A stretch of 64,000 bases of DNA, taken from contig NZ_BOOF01000016.1 of assembly GCF_016863095.1 (NCBI RefSeq), positions 1 through 64,000 on the forward strand, given 5' to 3'. Below the pieces are notes generated by a model. It saw nothing but the letters and a program-made list of their open reading frames with translations, was not told where the DNA came from and searched no databases. The stretch comes from Microbispora siamensis (GTDB lineage: Bacteria > Actinomycetota > Actinomycetes > Streptosporangiales > Streptosporangiaceae). The position numbers were made by a program, and so were the translations under genes. The number at the start of each line of letters is the position of its first letter. The first letter of the stretch is position 1. Below are positions 45,273 through 54,456 of the stretch, piece by piece.

Positions 45273-45344
45273 ATGAGCGAGTGCAGCGAGCGAATCAGTG
45301 TCTGGTGTATGCCGCTCGGAGCCGGAGGCGAGGAGCGAGCATGA
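45273..45344 (+). CDS. Coupled 23-aa mini-ORF before the split-barrel gene
   Basis: ATG 45273 opens a 23-codon frame (MSECSERISVWCMPLGAGG, ending EERA) whose TGA overlaps the next ATG at 45341 (ATGA). The GAGCGAGTGCAGCGAGCGA segment resembles a short repeat that I recall upstream of many actinobacterial genes. It is probably a translated leader or a repeat-derived coupling element rather than a functional protein. Confidence 0.5.
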   Translation: MSECSERISVWCMPLGAGGEERA

Positions 45345-45802
45345 GTCCGAGGATCGCGACCGCCGAGAAGGTCTCCCGTGAGCAGTTGCTCGAATTCGTC
45401 CGTGATCGCCACCGGGCGATCCTGATCACGACGAGACGCGACGGCGGCCCCCAGGCGTCCCCGGTGACCTGCGGAGTCGACGCCGAGGGCCGCATCGTCG
45501 TGTCGACGTACCCCGAACGCGCCAAGACCCGCAACGCCCGTCGCGATCCGCGGGCGAGCGTGGTCGTGCTGTCGGACGACTTCGACGGGCCGTGGGTGCA
45601 GGTGGACGGCACCGCCGAGGTGCTCGACCTGCCGGAGGCCCTGGAGCCGCTGGTCGAGTACTACCGCTCGATCTCCGGGGAGCACCCCGACTGGGAGGAG
45701 TACCGCGCCGCCATGGTCCGCCAGGGCAAGTCGCTGGTGCGGATCACCCCGACGTCCTGGGGGCCGGTGGCCACCGGCGGATTCCCGCCGCGTCTGGCGT
45801 GA
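45341..45802 (+). CDS. PPOX-class F420/FMN-dependent oxidoreductase
   Basis: 153 aa split beta-barrel flavoprotein. Typical blocks are FVRDRHRAILITTRRDGGPQASPV, GRIVVSTYPERAKTRNARRDPRASVVV and GPWVQVDGTAEV. These small enzymes bind F420 or FMN and reduce a range of substrates, including quinones and biliverdin. It is coupled to the mini-ORF upstream. The MFS gene follows after 22 nt, so they may form one operon. Confidence 0.92.
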   Translation: MSPRIATAEKVSREQLLEFVRDRHRAILITTRRDGGPQASPVTCGVDAEGRIVVSTYPERAKTRNARRDPRASVVVLSDDFDGPWVQVDGTAEVLDLPEALEPLVEYYRSISGEHPDWEEYRAAMVRQGKSLVRITPTSWGPVATGGFPPRLA

Positions 45803-45824
45803 CGCGCCGGCCCGGAACCGGCCC

Positions 45825-46991
45825 GTGAGCCGCGCGCGGCTGTGGCCGTTGTACGCCGCCGGGTTCACCACCGCCTTCGGCGCGCACGGCATCGCGGCCA
45901 ACCTCGGCGTGGCCGGCGACGGCGCGGGAGCGTCCCTGCTTCGGCTCGGCCTGCTGCTCGCCCTCTACGACGGCGCCGAGGTCGTGCTCAAACCGGCGTT
46001 CGGCACGCTGGCCGACCGGGTCGGACCGCGGCCGGTGCTCGTGGGCGGCCTCGTCGCGTTCGTCCTCGCCTCGGGCGTCTACGTGGTGGCGGCCCGGCCC
46101 CATGGTCTCCCGGACGCCGGGTGGCTGCTGGCGGCGAGGCTGGGGCAGGGCGCGGCGGCCTCGGCGTTCTCGCCCGCGGCGTCCGCGCTGGTCGCACGGC
46201 TGACCTCGGAGAGCGCTCGCGGCCGGGCCTTCGGCTCGTACGGCTTCTACAAGAGCATCGGCTACACGCTCGGCCCCTTCCTCGGCGGGGCGGTCGTCGC
46301 GGCAGGCGGCCTGCGCTCGCTGTTCGCGGTCATGGCCGCGCTGGCCGCCGCGGTGGCCTGCTGGGCGGCCCTCACGGTGCCCCGGGTGCCGCCGCTGCCG
46401 CGCGCCAGGCAGACCGTGGGCGACCTCGCCCGGCGTCTCGCCGATCCCGGGTTCCTGCGGCCGGTGACGGCCCTGGCGGCGGGGACTGCGGCGCTGTCGG
46501 TGGGGGTCGGCTTCCTGCCGGTGTCCGGCCGGGCGGACGGGCTTGGCCCGATCACGACCGGTGCGGCCGTCTCCGTGCTGGCCGCGTGCGCCGCCCTCGT
46601 CCAGCCGCTCGCGGGCCGGGCGCTCGACGCGAGGAGGATCAGCCCGATCCGCGGTCTGGCCACCGGGCTGCTGCTCTGCGCGGCGGCCTTCGCGCTCGCG
46701 GCCGTCCCGGGCGTGGTCCCGCTGGTCCTCGCGGCGGCGACGGCGGGCGCTGGGATCGGGCTGATCACCCCGCTCGGGTTCGCCGTTCTGGCCGGGGCCA
46801 CACCTCCCGAGCGCATGGGCCAGACCATGGGAAGCGCCGAGGTGGGCCGGGAGATCGGCGACGCGGGCGGCCCGCTCCTCGTTGGGGCGGTCGCGACCGC
46901 GCTGTCCCTGACCTCGGGTTACCTGCTGCTCGCCGGGCTGCTCGCGGGGGCCGCCGCGTACGCGGACAGGCGCGGGCGGTGGCCGGCCTGA
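45825..46991 (+). CDS. MFS transporter
   Basis: 388 aa with about twelve membrane helices. The loop 2-3 signature is GTLADRVGPRPVLVGG. Other MFS features are GQGAAASAFSPAASALVARL and a conserved SARGRAFGSYGFYKSIGYTLGP in helices 4-5, usual in drug-efflux-type DHA transporters. The GTG start at 45825 lies 22 nt after the split-barrel gene. Cargo unknown. The following gap 46992-47187 holds an AT-richer stretch around 47080-47110, probably the next promoter. Confidence 0.88.
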   Translation: MSRARLWPLYAAGFTTAFGAHGIAANLGVAGDGAGASLLRLGLLLALYDGAEVVLKPAFGTLADRVGPRPVLVGGLVAFVLASGVYVVAARPHGLPDAGWLLAARLGQGAAASAFSPAASALVARLTSESARGRAFGSYGFYKSIGYTLGPFLGGAVVAAGGLRSLFAVMAALAAAVACWAALTVPRVPPLPRARQTVGDLARRLADPGFLRPVTALAAGTAALSVGVGFLPVSGRADGLGPITTGAAVSVLAACAALVQPLAGRALDARRISPIRGLATGLLLCAAAFALAAVPGVVPLVLAAATAGAGIGLITPLGFAVLAGATPPERMGQTMGSAEVGREIGDAGGPLLVGAVATALSLTSGYLLLAGLLAGAAAYADRRGRWPA

Positions 46992-47187
46992 ATCAGGCCG
47001 GCGCGGTAGTCCCGGTGGGGGCCGTCACGGCCGAGGAACTGCCGCTCGCCGAGCCGGCCGTGTACGCCCCCGGGAACGCTCTATTTCCAGCGAGGGAAAA
47101 GCGGTTTCCGCGGGATCGGGGATACGGCTAGCCTCGGATGCCGCCACGAGCGCCGGGGCCGTGAACCGGCGCGGACAAGGACGACGC

Positions 47188-48060
47188 ATGCCCGACCCGC
47201 TCACCACACCGGCCGCCGAACTGCCCGTACGCCGGCTCGGACCCGAGGACCTGGATCGATGCCTCGCCCTCAGCGAGGACAGGGCCTGGGCCCGGGAGGA
47301 GCGCAAGTGGCTGTTCCTCCTGGAGAACGCCGAGGTCTACGCGATCGACGCCCCTTCGGGAGAGCTTGCGGGCACGGTCACGCTGACCCGGTACGGCACG
47401 GCCGCGGCGGGCATCGGCATGATGCTCGTCGCCACCCGGTATGGCGGACGCGGGCTGGGCAGGCGGCTGATGACGCACGTGCTCGACGCGGCCGGTGACG
47501 CGACCGTCTTCCTCTGGGCAACCGAGGCCGGCCGGCCGCTGTACGAGAAGCTCGGGTTCGAGACGCTGGGCGTGACGGAGGCGCGTGTGGGGCGCCTGCG
47601 CGCCGGGGACGACCCCGTCCTGTCGAGGCCGGCCGACCTCGGCGCCGACCTCGGCGCCGATCTCGACGCCCTGCTCGCGCTCGACGGGGAGGTCTTCGGC
47701 GCCGACCGGGCCGGGCTGCTCGCGCGGGTGTTCGCCTTCGCCGAGGAGGTCAGGGTCGCCGAGGACGAGACGGGGCTGACCGGCTACGCCGTGTCGTGGC
47801 GCAGCATGGACACCCTGTTCATCGGGCCGGTGGTCGCCGGCGACGAGGCGGTCGCCCGCGCGCTCGTCACCGACCTCGCGCGGAACGCCGACGGCCTGGT
47901 GCGGATCGAGGTCGAGCGCGCCCGGCCGGGCCTGCTGGACTGGCTCGGCGATCGGGGCGTGTCCCCGGCGTTCTCGACGTCCTTCATGGTCCACGGCGGC
48001 AGGCCGCTCCCCGGCGACCGGACCCGCATGTTCGCCCCACTGATGATCGCGATGGGCTGA
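47188..48060 (+). CDS. GNAT N-acetyltransferase with two GNAT halves
   Basis: 290 aa from ATG 47188 (AAGGA upstream; GTG 47161 is an alternative). The first GNAT domain shows [20 protein letters not shown], the acetyl-CoA loop, then [11 protein letters not shown]. The second half (about 150-290) repeats the fold in weaker form ([25 protein letters not shown]). Such tandem proteins acetylate small amines or peptides. Target unknown. Confidence 0.85.
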   Translation: MPDPLTTPAAELPVRRLGPEDLDRCLALSEDRAWAREERKWLFLLENAEVYAIDAPSGELAGTVTLTRYGTAAAGIGMMLVATRYGGRGLGRRLMTHVLDAAGDATVFLWATEAGRPLYEKLGFETLGVTEARVGRLRAGDDPVLSRPADLGADLGADLDALLALDGEVFGADRAGLLARVFAFAEEVRVAEDETGLTGYAVSWRSMDTLFIGPVVAGDEAVARALVTDLARNADGLVRIEVERARPGLLDWLGDRGVSPAFSTSFMVHGGRPLPGDRTRMFAPLMIAMG

Positions 48061-48137
48061 GCGCGGCGGCCGCCGCCCGGCCTCGGCCCCTACCCCATCG
48101 GAGAATGAGGGTTCTCTCGTCCGGGAAGAAGAGCACG

Positions 48138-48596
48138 ATGAGCACACGTCCGCCGCTTCCGCCGTTCACCGAGGAGACCGCCAGGCAGAAGGTGCAGGCC
48201 GCCGAGGACGCCTGGAACACCAGAGACCCGGAACGTGTCGCGCTCGCGTACACCGAGGACTCGGTGTGGCGCAACCGTTCGGAGTTCCTGACCGGACGGG
48301 AGGAGATCGTCGCCTTCCTGCGCCGCAAGTGGGAGCGCGAGCGGGACTACGCCCTGCGCAAGGACCTGTGGACCTTCGGCGGCGACCGCATCGCCGTACG
48401 GTTCCAGTACGAGTGGCACGACGCCGAGGGCCGGTGGTGGCGCAGTTACGGCAACGAACTGTGGGAGTTCACCGCCGACGGGCTGATGAGCCGCAGGGAG
48501 GCGAGCATCAACGACGTGCCGATCGAGGAGAGCGAGCGGCGCATCCGCGGCCCGCGCCCCGAGTCCGAGCGCGGGGCAGGCCTTCCGCTCGCCTGA
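48138..48596 (+). CDS. DUF1348 NTF2-like protein
   Basis: 152 aa. The SnoaL/NTF2 cone fold is shown by [21 protein letters not shown] followed by [13 protein letters not shown] and [21 protein letters not shown], the DUF1348 signature. Biochemical function unknown. ATG 48138 follows GGAAGAAG. It lies 77 nt after the GNAT gene and is convergent with the ThiF-type gene. Confidence 0.9.
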   Translation: MSTRPPLPPFTEETARQKVQAAEDAWNTRDPERVALAYTEDSVWRNRSEFLTGREEIVAFLRRKWERERDYALRKDLWTFGGDRIAVRFQYEWHDAEGRWWRSYGNELWEFTADGLMSRREASINDVPIEESERRIRGPRPESERGAGLPLA

Positions 48597-48620
48597 CCGT
48601 CGGGGGCGGCCCGGGGTCTG

Positions 48621-49724
48621 TCACCTGGCCATGCTGCCGAGGGATTCGGCGCGGAGCGCGTCCGGAGCGCAGGCGGGGCAGTCCGGCGCCGCCGGATGGC
48701 GCGTGTAGACGTGCTGGTCCGGGGCGATGAGGTTGATCCCGGTGACGTAGCTGCCCGAGGCCGCGGGGATTCCGGTCAGGAACGCGATGACCGCCTGGGC
48801 GGTCAGGTGGCCCGATACTCCGGCCGAGGGCGCGAGGACGTCCGGCCCGCCGAGGTCGACGGGGATCCCGGGCGCGAGAGGGGCGTCGACGCTCGCGGTC
48901 AGGCACTCGTAGCACGGGCCGCCGGGGGTGAACGCCGCCACGCTCACCAGCGGGCCGTTGTAACCGCCGAGCGCCCACGGGATCTTCTCCGACAGGCAGG
49001 CCCGGTTGGCCCAGATGCGGATGCCGCCCCGGCCGGCCGGTTCGTCGGCGCACATCGCCACCGCGTCGAACCCGCGTACGAGGTCGAGCATGTCCTCCTC
49101 GCACTCGACCGCCCGGGCCTCCCCGGTCACGCGGACGGAGGAGTTGACCTCGGCGAGCCGGGCGACGGCCACGTCCACCTTGGGACTGCCGATGTCGGCC
49201 TCCCGATAGAGGGCCTGCCGCGTCAGGTTGGACAGCTCGACCAGGTCGTGGTCCACGCAGTGGATCTCGCCGACGCCGCACGCGGCGAGTGCCCAGGCCG
49301 TGTGACTGCCGGTGCCGCCCAGCCCGAAGACGAGCACGCGCGAGCGCTTCAGGCGGACCTGCGCCTCCCAGCCGTGCTCGCGCGGCGCGAGGCCGCTGCC
49401 GCGGAAGAACGCCGCGTTGCGTGAGTAGCGCTCGAGTTCCCGCAGGCTGAGCTCCTCGGGCCGCGGAGCGGCGGCGTCCTCCACGTATCCCGACTTCAGC
49501 AGGAGATCGACGACGCCGGTCGCCTCGGCCTCGGTGAGCCCCGGGAACGTGCGGAGCAGACGGGCGGCGACCTCCTCCGGGGTCCTCGTGCCGTCCATGG
49601 AGTTCAGGGCCGCCCAGACATGGCCGTCCGGATCGCTGATCTCCCGGGCGGCGCCGCCTATCCGGATCCGGTCGTTGCCGTACCTGTGGGGGCGGTGCTG
49701 GGCTTTCACACGTGGCAACCGCAA
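48621..49724 (-). CDS. ThiF/MoeB-type E1 enzyme with PqqD-like front domain
   Basis: About 367 aa from TTG 49724 (GAGAGG 5 nt upstream; promoter at 49770-49798). Residues about 5-85 (DRIRIGGAAREISDPDGHVWAALNSMDGT, RTPEEVAARLL, LLKSGYVED) resemble a PqqD/RiPP-recognition winged helix. The E1-like domain follows with VFGLGGTGSHTAWAL (ATP loop), CVDHDLVELSNLTRQAL and the zinc cysteines CYEC and CPAC. E1-like enzymes of this layout adenylate peptides or sulphur carriers, as in thiazole/oxazole-modified peptides and microcin C7. No precursor peptide or partner was recognised nearby. Confidence 0.85.
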   Translation of the reverse strand: MRLPRVKAQHRPHRYGNDRIRIGGAAREISDPDGHVWAALNSMDGTRTPEEVAARLLRTFPGLTEAEATGVVDLLLKSGYVEDAAAPRPEELSLRELERYSRNAAFFRGSGLAPREHGWEAQVRLKRSRVLVFGLGGTGSHTAWALAACGVGEIHCVDHDLVELSNLTRQALYREADIGSPKVDVAVARLAEVNSSVRVTGEARAVECEEDMLDLVRGFDAVAMCADEPAGRGGIRIWANRACLSEKIPWALGGYNGPLVSVAAFTPGGPCYECLTASVDAPLAPGIPVDLGGPDVLAPSAGVSGHLTAQAVIAFLTGIPAASGSYVTGINLIAPDQHVYTRHPAAPDCPACAPDALRAESLGSMAR

Positions 49725-49769
49725 GGCGACCTCTCGGCATCGCGAGCGGGACAACAATCGACAGGTGGA

Positions 49770-49798
49770 TCTTTCTGGAAGTGTCCACTCATGTCAAG
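49770..49798 (-). promoter_or_regulatory. Candidate housekeeping promoter of the ThiF-type gene
   Basis: On the minus strand a perfect TTGACA (49798-49793) is followed after 17 nt by AAAGAT (49775-49770), a weak minus-ten. The predicted start near 49763 favours translation from TTG 49724 over a longer frame. Confidence 0.45.
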
Positions 49799-49918
49799 GC
49801 GAATTCCGAAGCGGCATCACCCCTGGAAGCGGTAGCGACCGGTGCCGCGAGCGGGAGCCGGCCGGTCCGGGCGGGCGGCGCCGCGGTTTTGTCGTACGGC
49901 TCGGCTACTTTCCGGATC

Positions 49919-50422
49919 ATGACAGACCGTTCCCCCAACGGCGCGACCGTGTGGGCACGACACAGCAGGCTGCGCGTGGTGCCGCCGGTCCAGCCGCGCA
50001 AGCTGGCGAAGGTCCCCTTCGTGGAGCTGGCGGACGGCCGGCTGCAGGGCGTGGTGTCGAGCGGCTCGGACATCGGCCGGGTCTACGTCTCCTCCATCGC
50101 CGCCGGCACGCACAACTACAACTGCAGCACCAACAACAACCGCCCCTGCGGCGGCCTGTACGGCTCGCCGTGCAAGCACCTGCGGGCCCTGGTCGCCGAG
50201 GCCGTCGTGCAGTACGGCGCCGACCGCGTGGCCCGTTACCTGCGGGTCGAGGTCCCCGAGGGCGAGGAGCTGGCCGACTGCCTGGGCGGCGCCCACGAGC
50301 CCGCCCCCGCCGCGGTCGTGTTCAGCCGGTTCCTGCGCCACCTGGCCTACCTCGAGGTGCCCGACACCACCCTGCCGATCCCGGAGCTGCACTGGTTCCC
50401 GGCCACGGGGACGGTGAGCTGA
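49919..50422 (+). CDS. SWIM zinc-finger protein, first gene of the MoxR-VWA operon
   Basis: 167 aa. A zinc-finger-like region (YNCSTNNNRPCGGLYGSPCKHL near residues 60-85) fits the SWIM pattern of Cys, Cys and CxH, a motif for binding nucleic acid or protein. The front part, RLRVVPPVQPRKLAKVPFVELADGRLQGVV, has no other known domain. ATG 49919 lacks a clear ribosome site. The stop overlaps the next ATG by 1 nt (TGATG). With the next gene it may equal a split YehQ. The gap 49725-49918 upstream holds the divergent promoter of the ThiF-type gene. Confidence 0.85.
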   Translation: MTDRSPNGATVWARHSRLRVVPPVQPRKLAKVPFVELADGRLQGVVSSGSDIGRVYVSSIAAGTHNYNCSTNNNRPCGGLYGSPCKHLRALVAEAVVQYGADRVARYLRVEVPEGEELADCLGGAHEPAPAAVVFSRFLRHLAYLEVPDTTLPIPELHWFPATGTVS

Positions 50423-51855
50423 TGCTGGCCGTACAGCTCGCCGCGCTGCTCGCCGGCGACTCGGGAAACGCCGGTGACGGGGCCGGGGAGGCGCTCGCGC
50501 TGCTCGACGGCTTCGACGACGCCCTGGTGCACGGCCTCGCCCGGCTCGCCGACGAGCGCGCCGACGCGGTGACCGCGCTGGCCGCGGCGTTCGCGGCCAC
50601 CCCTCTCGGCGATCGGCTGGCGGAGGCCGCCGACGCGGTCGTGTCCGGTTCGATCACGCAGGAGCATCTGAGGGCCCTGGCGGGCGGCCGGGTCGCGTTG
50701 TCCGGCGCCGTGCACGACGCCCTGCTCGAAAGCCTGGACACGGCGTTGGGACGGGAGCGAGCGGAATGGCCAGCGGCGCCCGACGGCCCGGGGACGGCGG
50801 GCGACGCCGGCGCTCAGCCGGCCGGGAACGTGCTCGGCGGCGTCCGCTCCTGGCTGCGCGAGCTGGCCATCACCGGCTGGCGCGGCGTCGACCACGACCT
50901 CGTCTCCGCGGCGGACCAGGTCATCGAGGCCCTGCTCGCCGCACCTGATCTGCACAGGCTCGCGGTGCTGCTCGACGGCTTCGCGGCCGAACTGCGCGCC
51001 TGCTGCCCGATCGGCCCGGCGGAGCACCTGCCGGTGCGGCGCTGGGCCGACCTGTGGACCCGCGCTCTGCTGCTGTCGCAGGACGGCGTCCTGACCGGCG
51101 AGCCCCGGTCCGCCACCACGGTGTCGGGACGGCTGCTGGCACTCGGCGTCGACGTGCACGAGCACGGCACCGCCGTCCAGTTCCAGGTGCATGCCGTCCT
51201 GGAGCCCGCCGGCGGCGGCAGGTCCCGGCTGGTGCGCACCTCCGTCACGGTCGCCAAGGTCGACACCATCGTCGGGCCCGCGCTGTGGAAGCTGGCGCAG
51301 CGCCACAAGGTGCTGCTCGCCGCGCTGGCCGACGGACGCAGCGTAGAGATCACGGACATGCCCCTGCTCGACAGCGGTGACCTCGTCTGGGACGACGACC
51401 GCGCCTTCGTGAGCAAGCCCGCCGACCCGTTGGCGACCGCCCGGCTGTGCCTGCCCGGCGCGCTCGCCCCGGCGGTGCCGCCCCTCGACCGCGTTCCCGT
51501 ACGCATCGCAGAACCGGTGCTGGTGGAGGGCTACAAGGTCACCAAGGACGGCTCCTTCGACCTGGGCGGAACGGTCCTCGCCGTGGACGCGGAACGGCTG
51601 CCCGACTGCGGTCCGCTCACGCCCAAGCTGGTGGCGGCCTCGTCGGCGTGCGTGGGACTGGTCCGGTGGGACGCCGGCCGCTGGACGCTGCAGCCGCTCG
51701 CCGTGCAGGCGAAGGTCAAGCGGGAGGCGGTGGTGGCCGCCACCGGCGACTGGGCACTCGGCCCCACCGACCCCAAGGCGGCCAAGGCCGAGGCCAGGGC
51801 GGCGGACGCGGTCACCGTGCTGCGGGAACGAGCCGGACGGTTGCTGCGACGATGA
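50422..51855 (+). CDS. Operon partner of unknown fold, possible YehQ-like C-terminal part
   Basis: 477 aa, rich in Ala and Leu, predicted helical at the front (about 1-250) and more beta-rich after it (VSGRLLALGVDVHEHGTAVQFQVHAVL). No catalytic motif, membrane segment or signal was recognised. It starts 1 nt inside the SWIM gene stop and ends overlapping the VWA gene by 4 nt, so all three are co-translated. SWIM plus this protein total about 644 aa, close to the length I recall for E. coli YehQ, which would make this the split-off C-terminal part. That is inference. Confidence 0.8.
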   Translation: MLAVQLAALLAGDSGNAGDGAGEALALLDGFDDALVHGLARLADERADAVTALAAAFAATPLGDRLAEAADAVVSGSITQEHLRALAGGRVALSGAVHDALLESLDTALGRERAEWPAAPDGPGTAGDAGAQPAGNVLGGVRSWLRELAITGWRGVDHDLVSAADQVIEALLAAPDLHRLAVLLDGFAAELRACCPIGPAEHLPVRRWADLWTRALLLSQDGVLTGEPRSATTVSGRLLALGVDVHEHGTAVQFQVHAVLEPAGGGRSRLVRTSVTVAKVDTIVGPALWKLAQRHKVLLAALADGRSVEITDMPLLDSGDLVWDDDRAFVSKPADPLATARLCLPGALAPAVPPLDRVPVRIAEPVLVEGYKVTKDGSFDLGGTVLAVDAERLPDCGPLTPKLVAASSACVGLVRWDAGRWTLQPLAVQAKVKREAVVAATGDWALGPTDPKAAKAEARAADAVTVLRERAGRLLRR

Positions 51856-53327
51856 GCGACGACCTCTCCACCACCGGCATCTCCACGACCGGCATCTCCA
51901 CGACCGGCGACGACGGTCTGACGAACGCCGACCGGAATCGGCGTCAGGTGCTCTATTGGCGGCTGCTCGCCCGGCTGTTCGACCACGAGGAGCAGCCCGC
52001 GCTGGAGACCGCCGGCGTCGCGGTCGTCGGCGACCTGGGCCTGCCCGCCGGACTGCTCGACCCGGCCGTGTCGGTCGACTCGCTGGTGCAGCGCTTCCCC
52101 GAACTGTCCGCCGAGTTCGAGACCCTGCTGACGCCGGACGAGCACGTGCCGGGCGGCGAGGTGCGCCGGGCGGCACTCGTCTCGAAGCTGCTGCTCAACG
52201 TCTTCGCCACCGGTTCCGGTGACGTCAGCGCCACCCGGCTCGCGACCTGGCAGCGCGACGCCGCCTGGCTCAAGTGGGCCCTGTGCGCGGGGTCGGCGCC
52301 CGGATCGGGCGCGGGCGCGGGAACGGACGCGGCACCGGGAGAGCCGGGCGGCGAAACCGGAGCGGAGGCCGAGACCAGCTCGGGGGCCGGCCCCACGGCC
52401 GGGTCCGGGCGGGGCTCCGGCGTCAGGATCGGCGACGACGACCTGGCCAAGGCGCTGGCCGGTATCGAAGCCGACCTGGTCAGCCGCATGCGGCTGCGCG
52501 AGGTCCTGGCCGACCCGGCCCTGGCGCGGCAGCTCACGCCCAGCATGTCGCTGGTCGAGCAGTTGCTGCGCGACAAGGCCAACCTGTCGGGGGTGGCGCT
52601 TGCCAACGCCAAGGCGCTGATCCGCAGGTTCGTCGACGAGGTCGCCGAGGTGCTGCGCACACAGGTCGAGAAGGCCAGTGTGGGCGCGATCGACCGGTCG
52701 GTGCCGCCGAAGCGGGTGTTCCGCAACCTGGACCTCGACCGCACGATCTGGAAGAACCTCACCAACTACAGCCCCGAGGACCAGCGGCTCTACGTCGACC
52801 GGCTCTACTACCGGCACACCGCGAGGCGTACGACACCGGCCAGGATGATCGTGGTGGTCGACCAGTCCGGTTCCATGGTCGACGCGATGGTCAACTGCAC
52901 CATCCTGGCGTCCATCTTCGCCGGGCTGCCCAAGGTCGACGTGCACCTGGTCGCGTACGACACCCGCGCGCTCGACCTCACCCCGTGGGTGCACGATCCG
53001 TTCGAGGTGCTACTGCGCACCCAGCTCGGCGGCGGCACCGACGGCACCGCCGCCCTGGCCCTCGCCCAGCCGAAGGTCGCCGACCCCCGCAACACGGTGG
53101 TCGTGTGGATCTCGGACTTCTACGAGTGGAACTGCCCCGCCGTCTACGCCGGCATGGAGGCGCTGCACCGATCCGGCGTACGGCTCATCCCCGTGGGCTC
53201 GGTGGACAGCGGCGGCCAGCAGAGCGTCAACCCGTGGTTCCGGCAGAAGCTCAAGGACCTGGGCACGCCGGTGATCTCGGGCCACATCCGCAAGCTCGTG
53301 TTCGAACTCAAGAACTTCCTCGCCTAG
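51852..53327 (+). CDS. VWA-domain protein of the MoxR-VWA operon (YehP-like)
   Basis: 491 aa. The C-terminal von Willebrand A domain (about 320-491) starts ARMIVVVDQSGSMVDAMVN, the DxSxS metal-ion-dependent adhesion site, and continues with LVAYDTRALDLTPW and GGGTDGTAALA. An N-terminal helical region and a disordered Gly/Ala/Glu linker (about 145-190) come first. VWA proteins pair with MoxR ATPases as substrate-binding or metal-insertion partners. ATG 51852 overlaps the previous stop (ATGA). No membrane anchor is seen, so it is cytoplasmic. Confidence 0.9.
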   Translation: MSDDLSTTGISTTGISTTGDDGLTNADRNRRQVLYWRLLARLFDHEEQPALETAGVAVVGDLGLPAGLLDPAVSVDSLVQRFPELSAEFETLLTPDEHVPGGEVRRAALVSKLLLNVFATGSGDVSATRLATWQRDAAWLKWALCAGSAPGSGAGAGTDAAPGEPGGETGAEAETSSGAGPTAGSGRGSGVRIGDDDLAKALAGIEADLVSRMRLREVLADPALARQLTPSMSLVEQLLRDKANLSGVALANAKALIRRFVDEVAEVLRTQVEKASVGAIDRSVPPKRVFRNLDLDRTIWKNLTNYSPEDQRLYVDRLYYRHTARRTTPARMIVVVDQSGSMVDAMVNCTILASIFAGLPKVDVHLVAYDTRALDLTPWVHDPFEVLLRTQLGGGTDGTAALALAQPKVADPRNTVVVWISDFYEWNCPAVYAGMEALHRSGVRLIPVGSVDSGGQQSVNPWFRQKLKDLGTPVISGHIRKLVFELKNFLA

Positions 53328-53340
53328 GAGACCCCCTCAC

Positions 53341-54456
53341 ATGACCAACGAGATGCTCCGCGCGCCCGCCGAGGTGAAGTACGCCGAGGAGCTCGACTGG
53401 CTCGAGTCGATCGACGACGGCCCCAAGCCGTTCTCCTGGCGGCTCAGCCCCCGGATGGTCCGCCTGTTCGTGCTCGGCAGCGAGCGGTCCGACGGCCTGG
53501 ACCGCGAGATCCCGCAGAAGTGGTTCGGCGACCGGAGCTTCGTCGAGCGCAGCATCGTGACGCTCGCCTCCGACCGCGGCCTGCTGCTGATCGGCGACCC
53601 GGGCACCGGCAAGAGCTGGCTGGCCGAGCTGCTGTCCGCCGCCATCTGCCGAGACTCCACCCTGGTCGTGCAGGGAACGGCGGGCACCACCGAGGACCAC
53701 ATCAAGTATTCGTGGAACGTCTCGATGGTGATCGCCAAGGGCCAGTCCCGTGAGTCGATGATCCCCTCGCCGATCATGACGGCGATGGAGCAGGGCATGA
53801 TCGGCCGCTTCGAGGAGCTCACCCGCGCCACCAGCGACGTGCAGGACGCCCTGATCTCGATCCTTTCGGAGAAGTACGTCTCCATTCCCGAGCTGGACAC
53901 CGACAACACGGTGTTCGCCAGGCCCGGGTTCTCGATCATCGCCACCGCCAACAGCCGGGACCGGGGCGTCAACGACCTGTCCTCGGCACTGAAACGGCGG
54001 TTCAACTTCGTCCGCATCCCCGTGGTGACGAGCAAGGCCAGCGAGGCCGAGATCGTCCGATTCCGCACCACAGAACTGCTGCGCCGGCACCGCATCGAAC
54101 TGGACGTGCCGCCCGCGCTCCTGGACATCCTGCTGCAGAGCTTCGCCGACCTGCGCGCCGCGGCGGCGTCGGCCACGAGCGAGGACGAGAAGCTGGAGTC
54201 GGCCCTGTCCACCGCCGAGCAGATCGGCGTGCTTGAGGACGCCATCCTGCACAGCCACTTCTTCGGCGACCGCACGCTGCGCGCCGAGACCCTGGGCGGC
54301 TCGCTGGTGGGCTCGCTGGCCAGGCGCGCCCCGGAGGACCTGGCCATCCTCAACAAGTACTGGCACGGGGTCGTCGAACCCCGCAGCAAGAACGACGGAG
54401 GCGAGTGGACGCGGTTCCTCGACGGCGGCCGTCAGGCGATCTCGACGCTGTCATGA
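53341..54456 (+). CDS. MoxR-family AAA+ ATPase (YehL-like)
   Basis: 371 aa. Walker A is LLIGDPGTGKSWLAEL near residue 85. The Walker B region reads GRFEELTRATSDVQDAL; the usual DE pair is EE. Sensor 1 is FSIIATANSRDRG and the arginine region is LSSALKRRFNFV. MoxR proteins are chaperone-like ATPases that work with VWA partners. It starts 13 nt after the VWA stop and its own stop overlaps the DUF5682 start by 4 nt. Assignment to the YehL subfamily is from context and recollection. Confidence 0.92.
   Translation: MTNEMLRAPAEVKYAEELDWLESIDDGPKPFSWRLSPRMVRLFVLGSERSDGLDREIPQKWFGDRSFVERSIVTLASDRGLLLIGDPGTGKSWLAELLSAAICRDSTLVVQGTAGTTEDHIKYSWNVSMVIAKGQSRESMIPSPIMTAMEQGMIGRFEELTRATSDVQDALISILSEKYVSIPELDTDNTVFARPGFSIIATANSRDRGVNDLSSALKRRFNFVRIPVVTSKASEAEIVRFRTTELLRRHRIELDVPPALLDILLQSFADLRAAAASATSEDEKLESALSTAEQIGVLEDAILHSHFFGDRTLRAETLGGSLVGSLARRAPEDLAILNKYWHGVVEPRSKNDGGEWTRFLDGGRQAISTLS

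Noticed and set aside
49789..49920. 43-codon minus-strand ORF directly upstream of the ThiF-type gene as a RiPP precursor
   Set aside because: The ribosome site is weak, there is no leader-like motif or Cys/Ser/Thr-rich core, and a TTGACA promoter for the ThiF-type gene lies at its end. It also overlaps the start of the SWIM gene.
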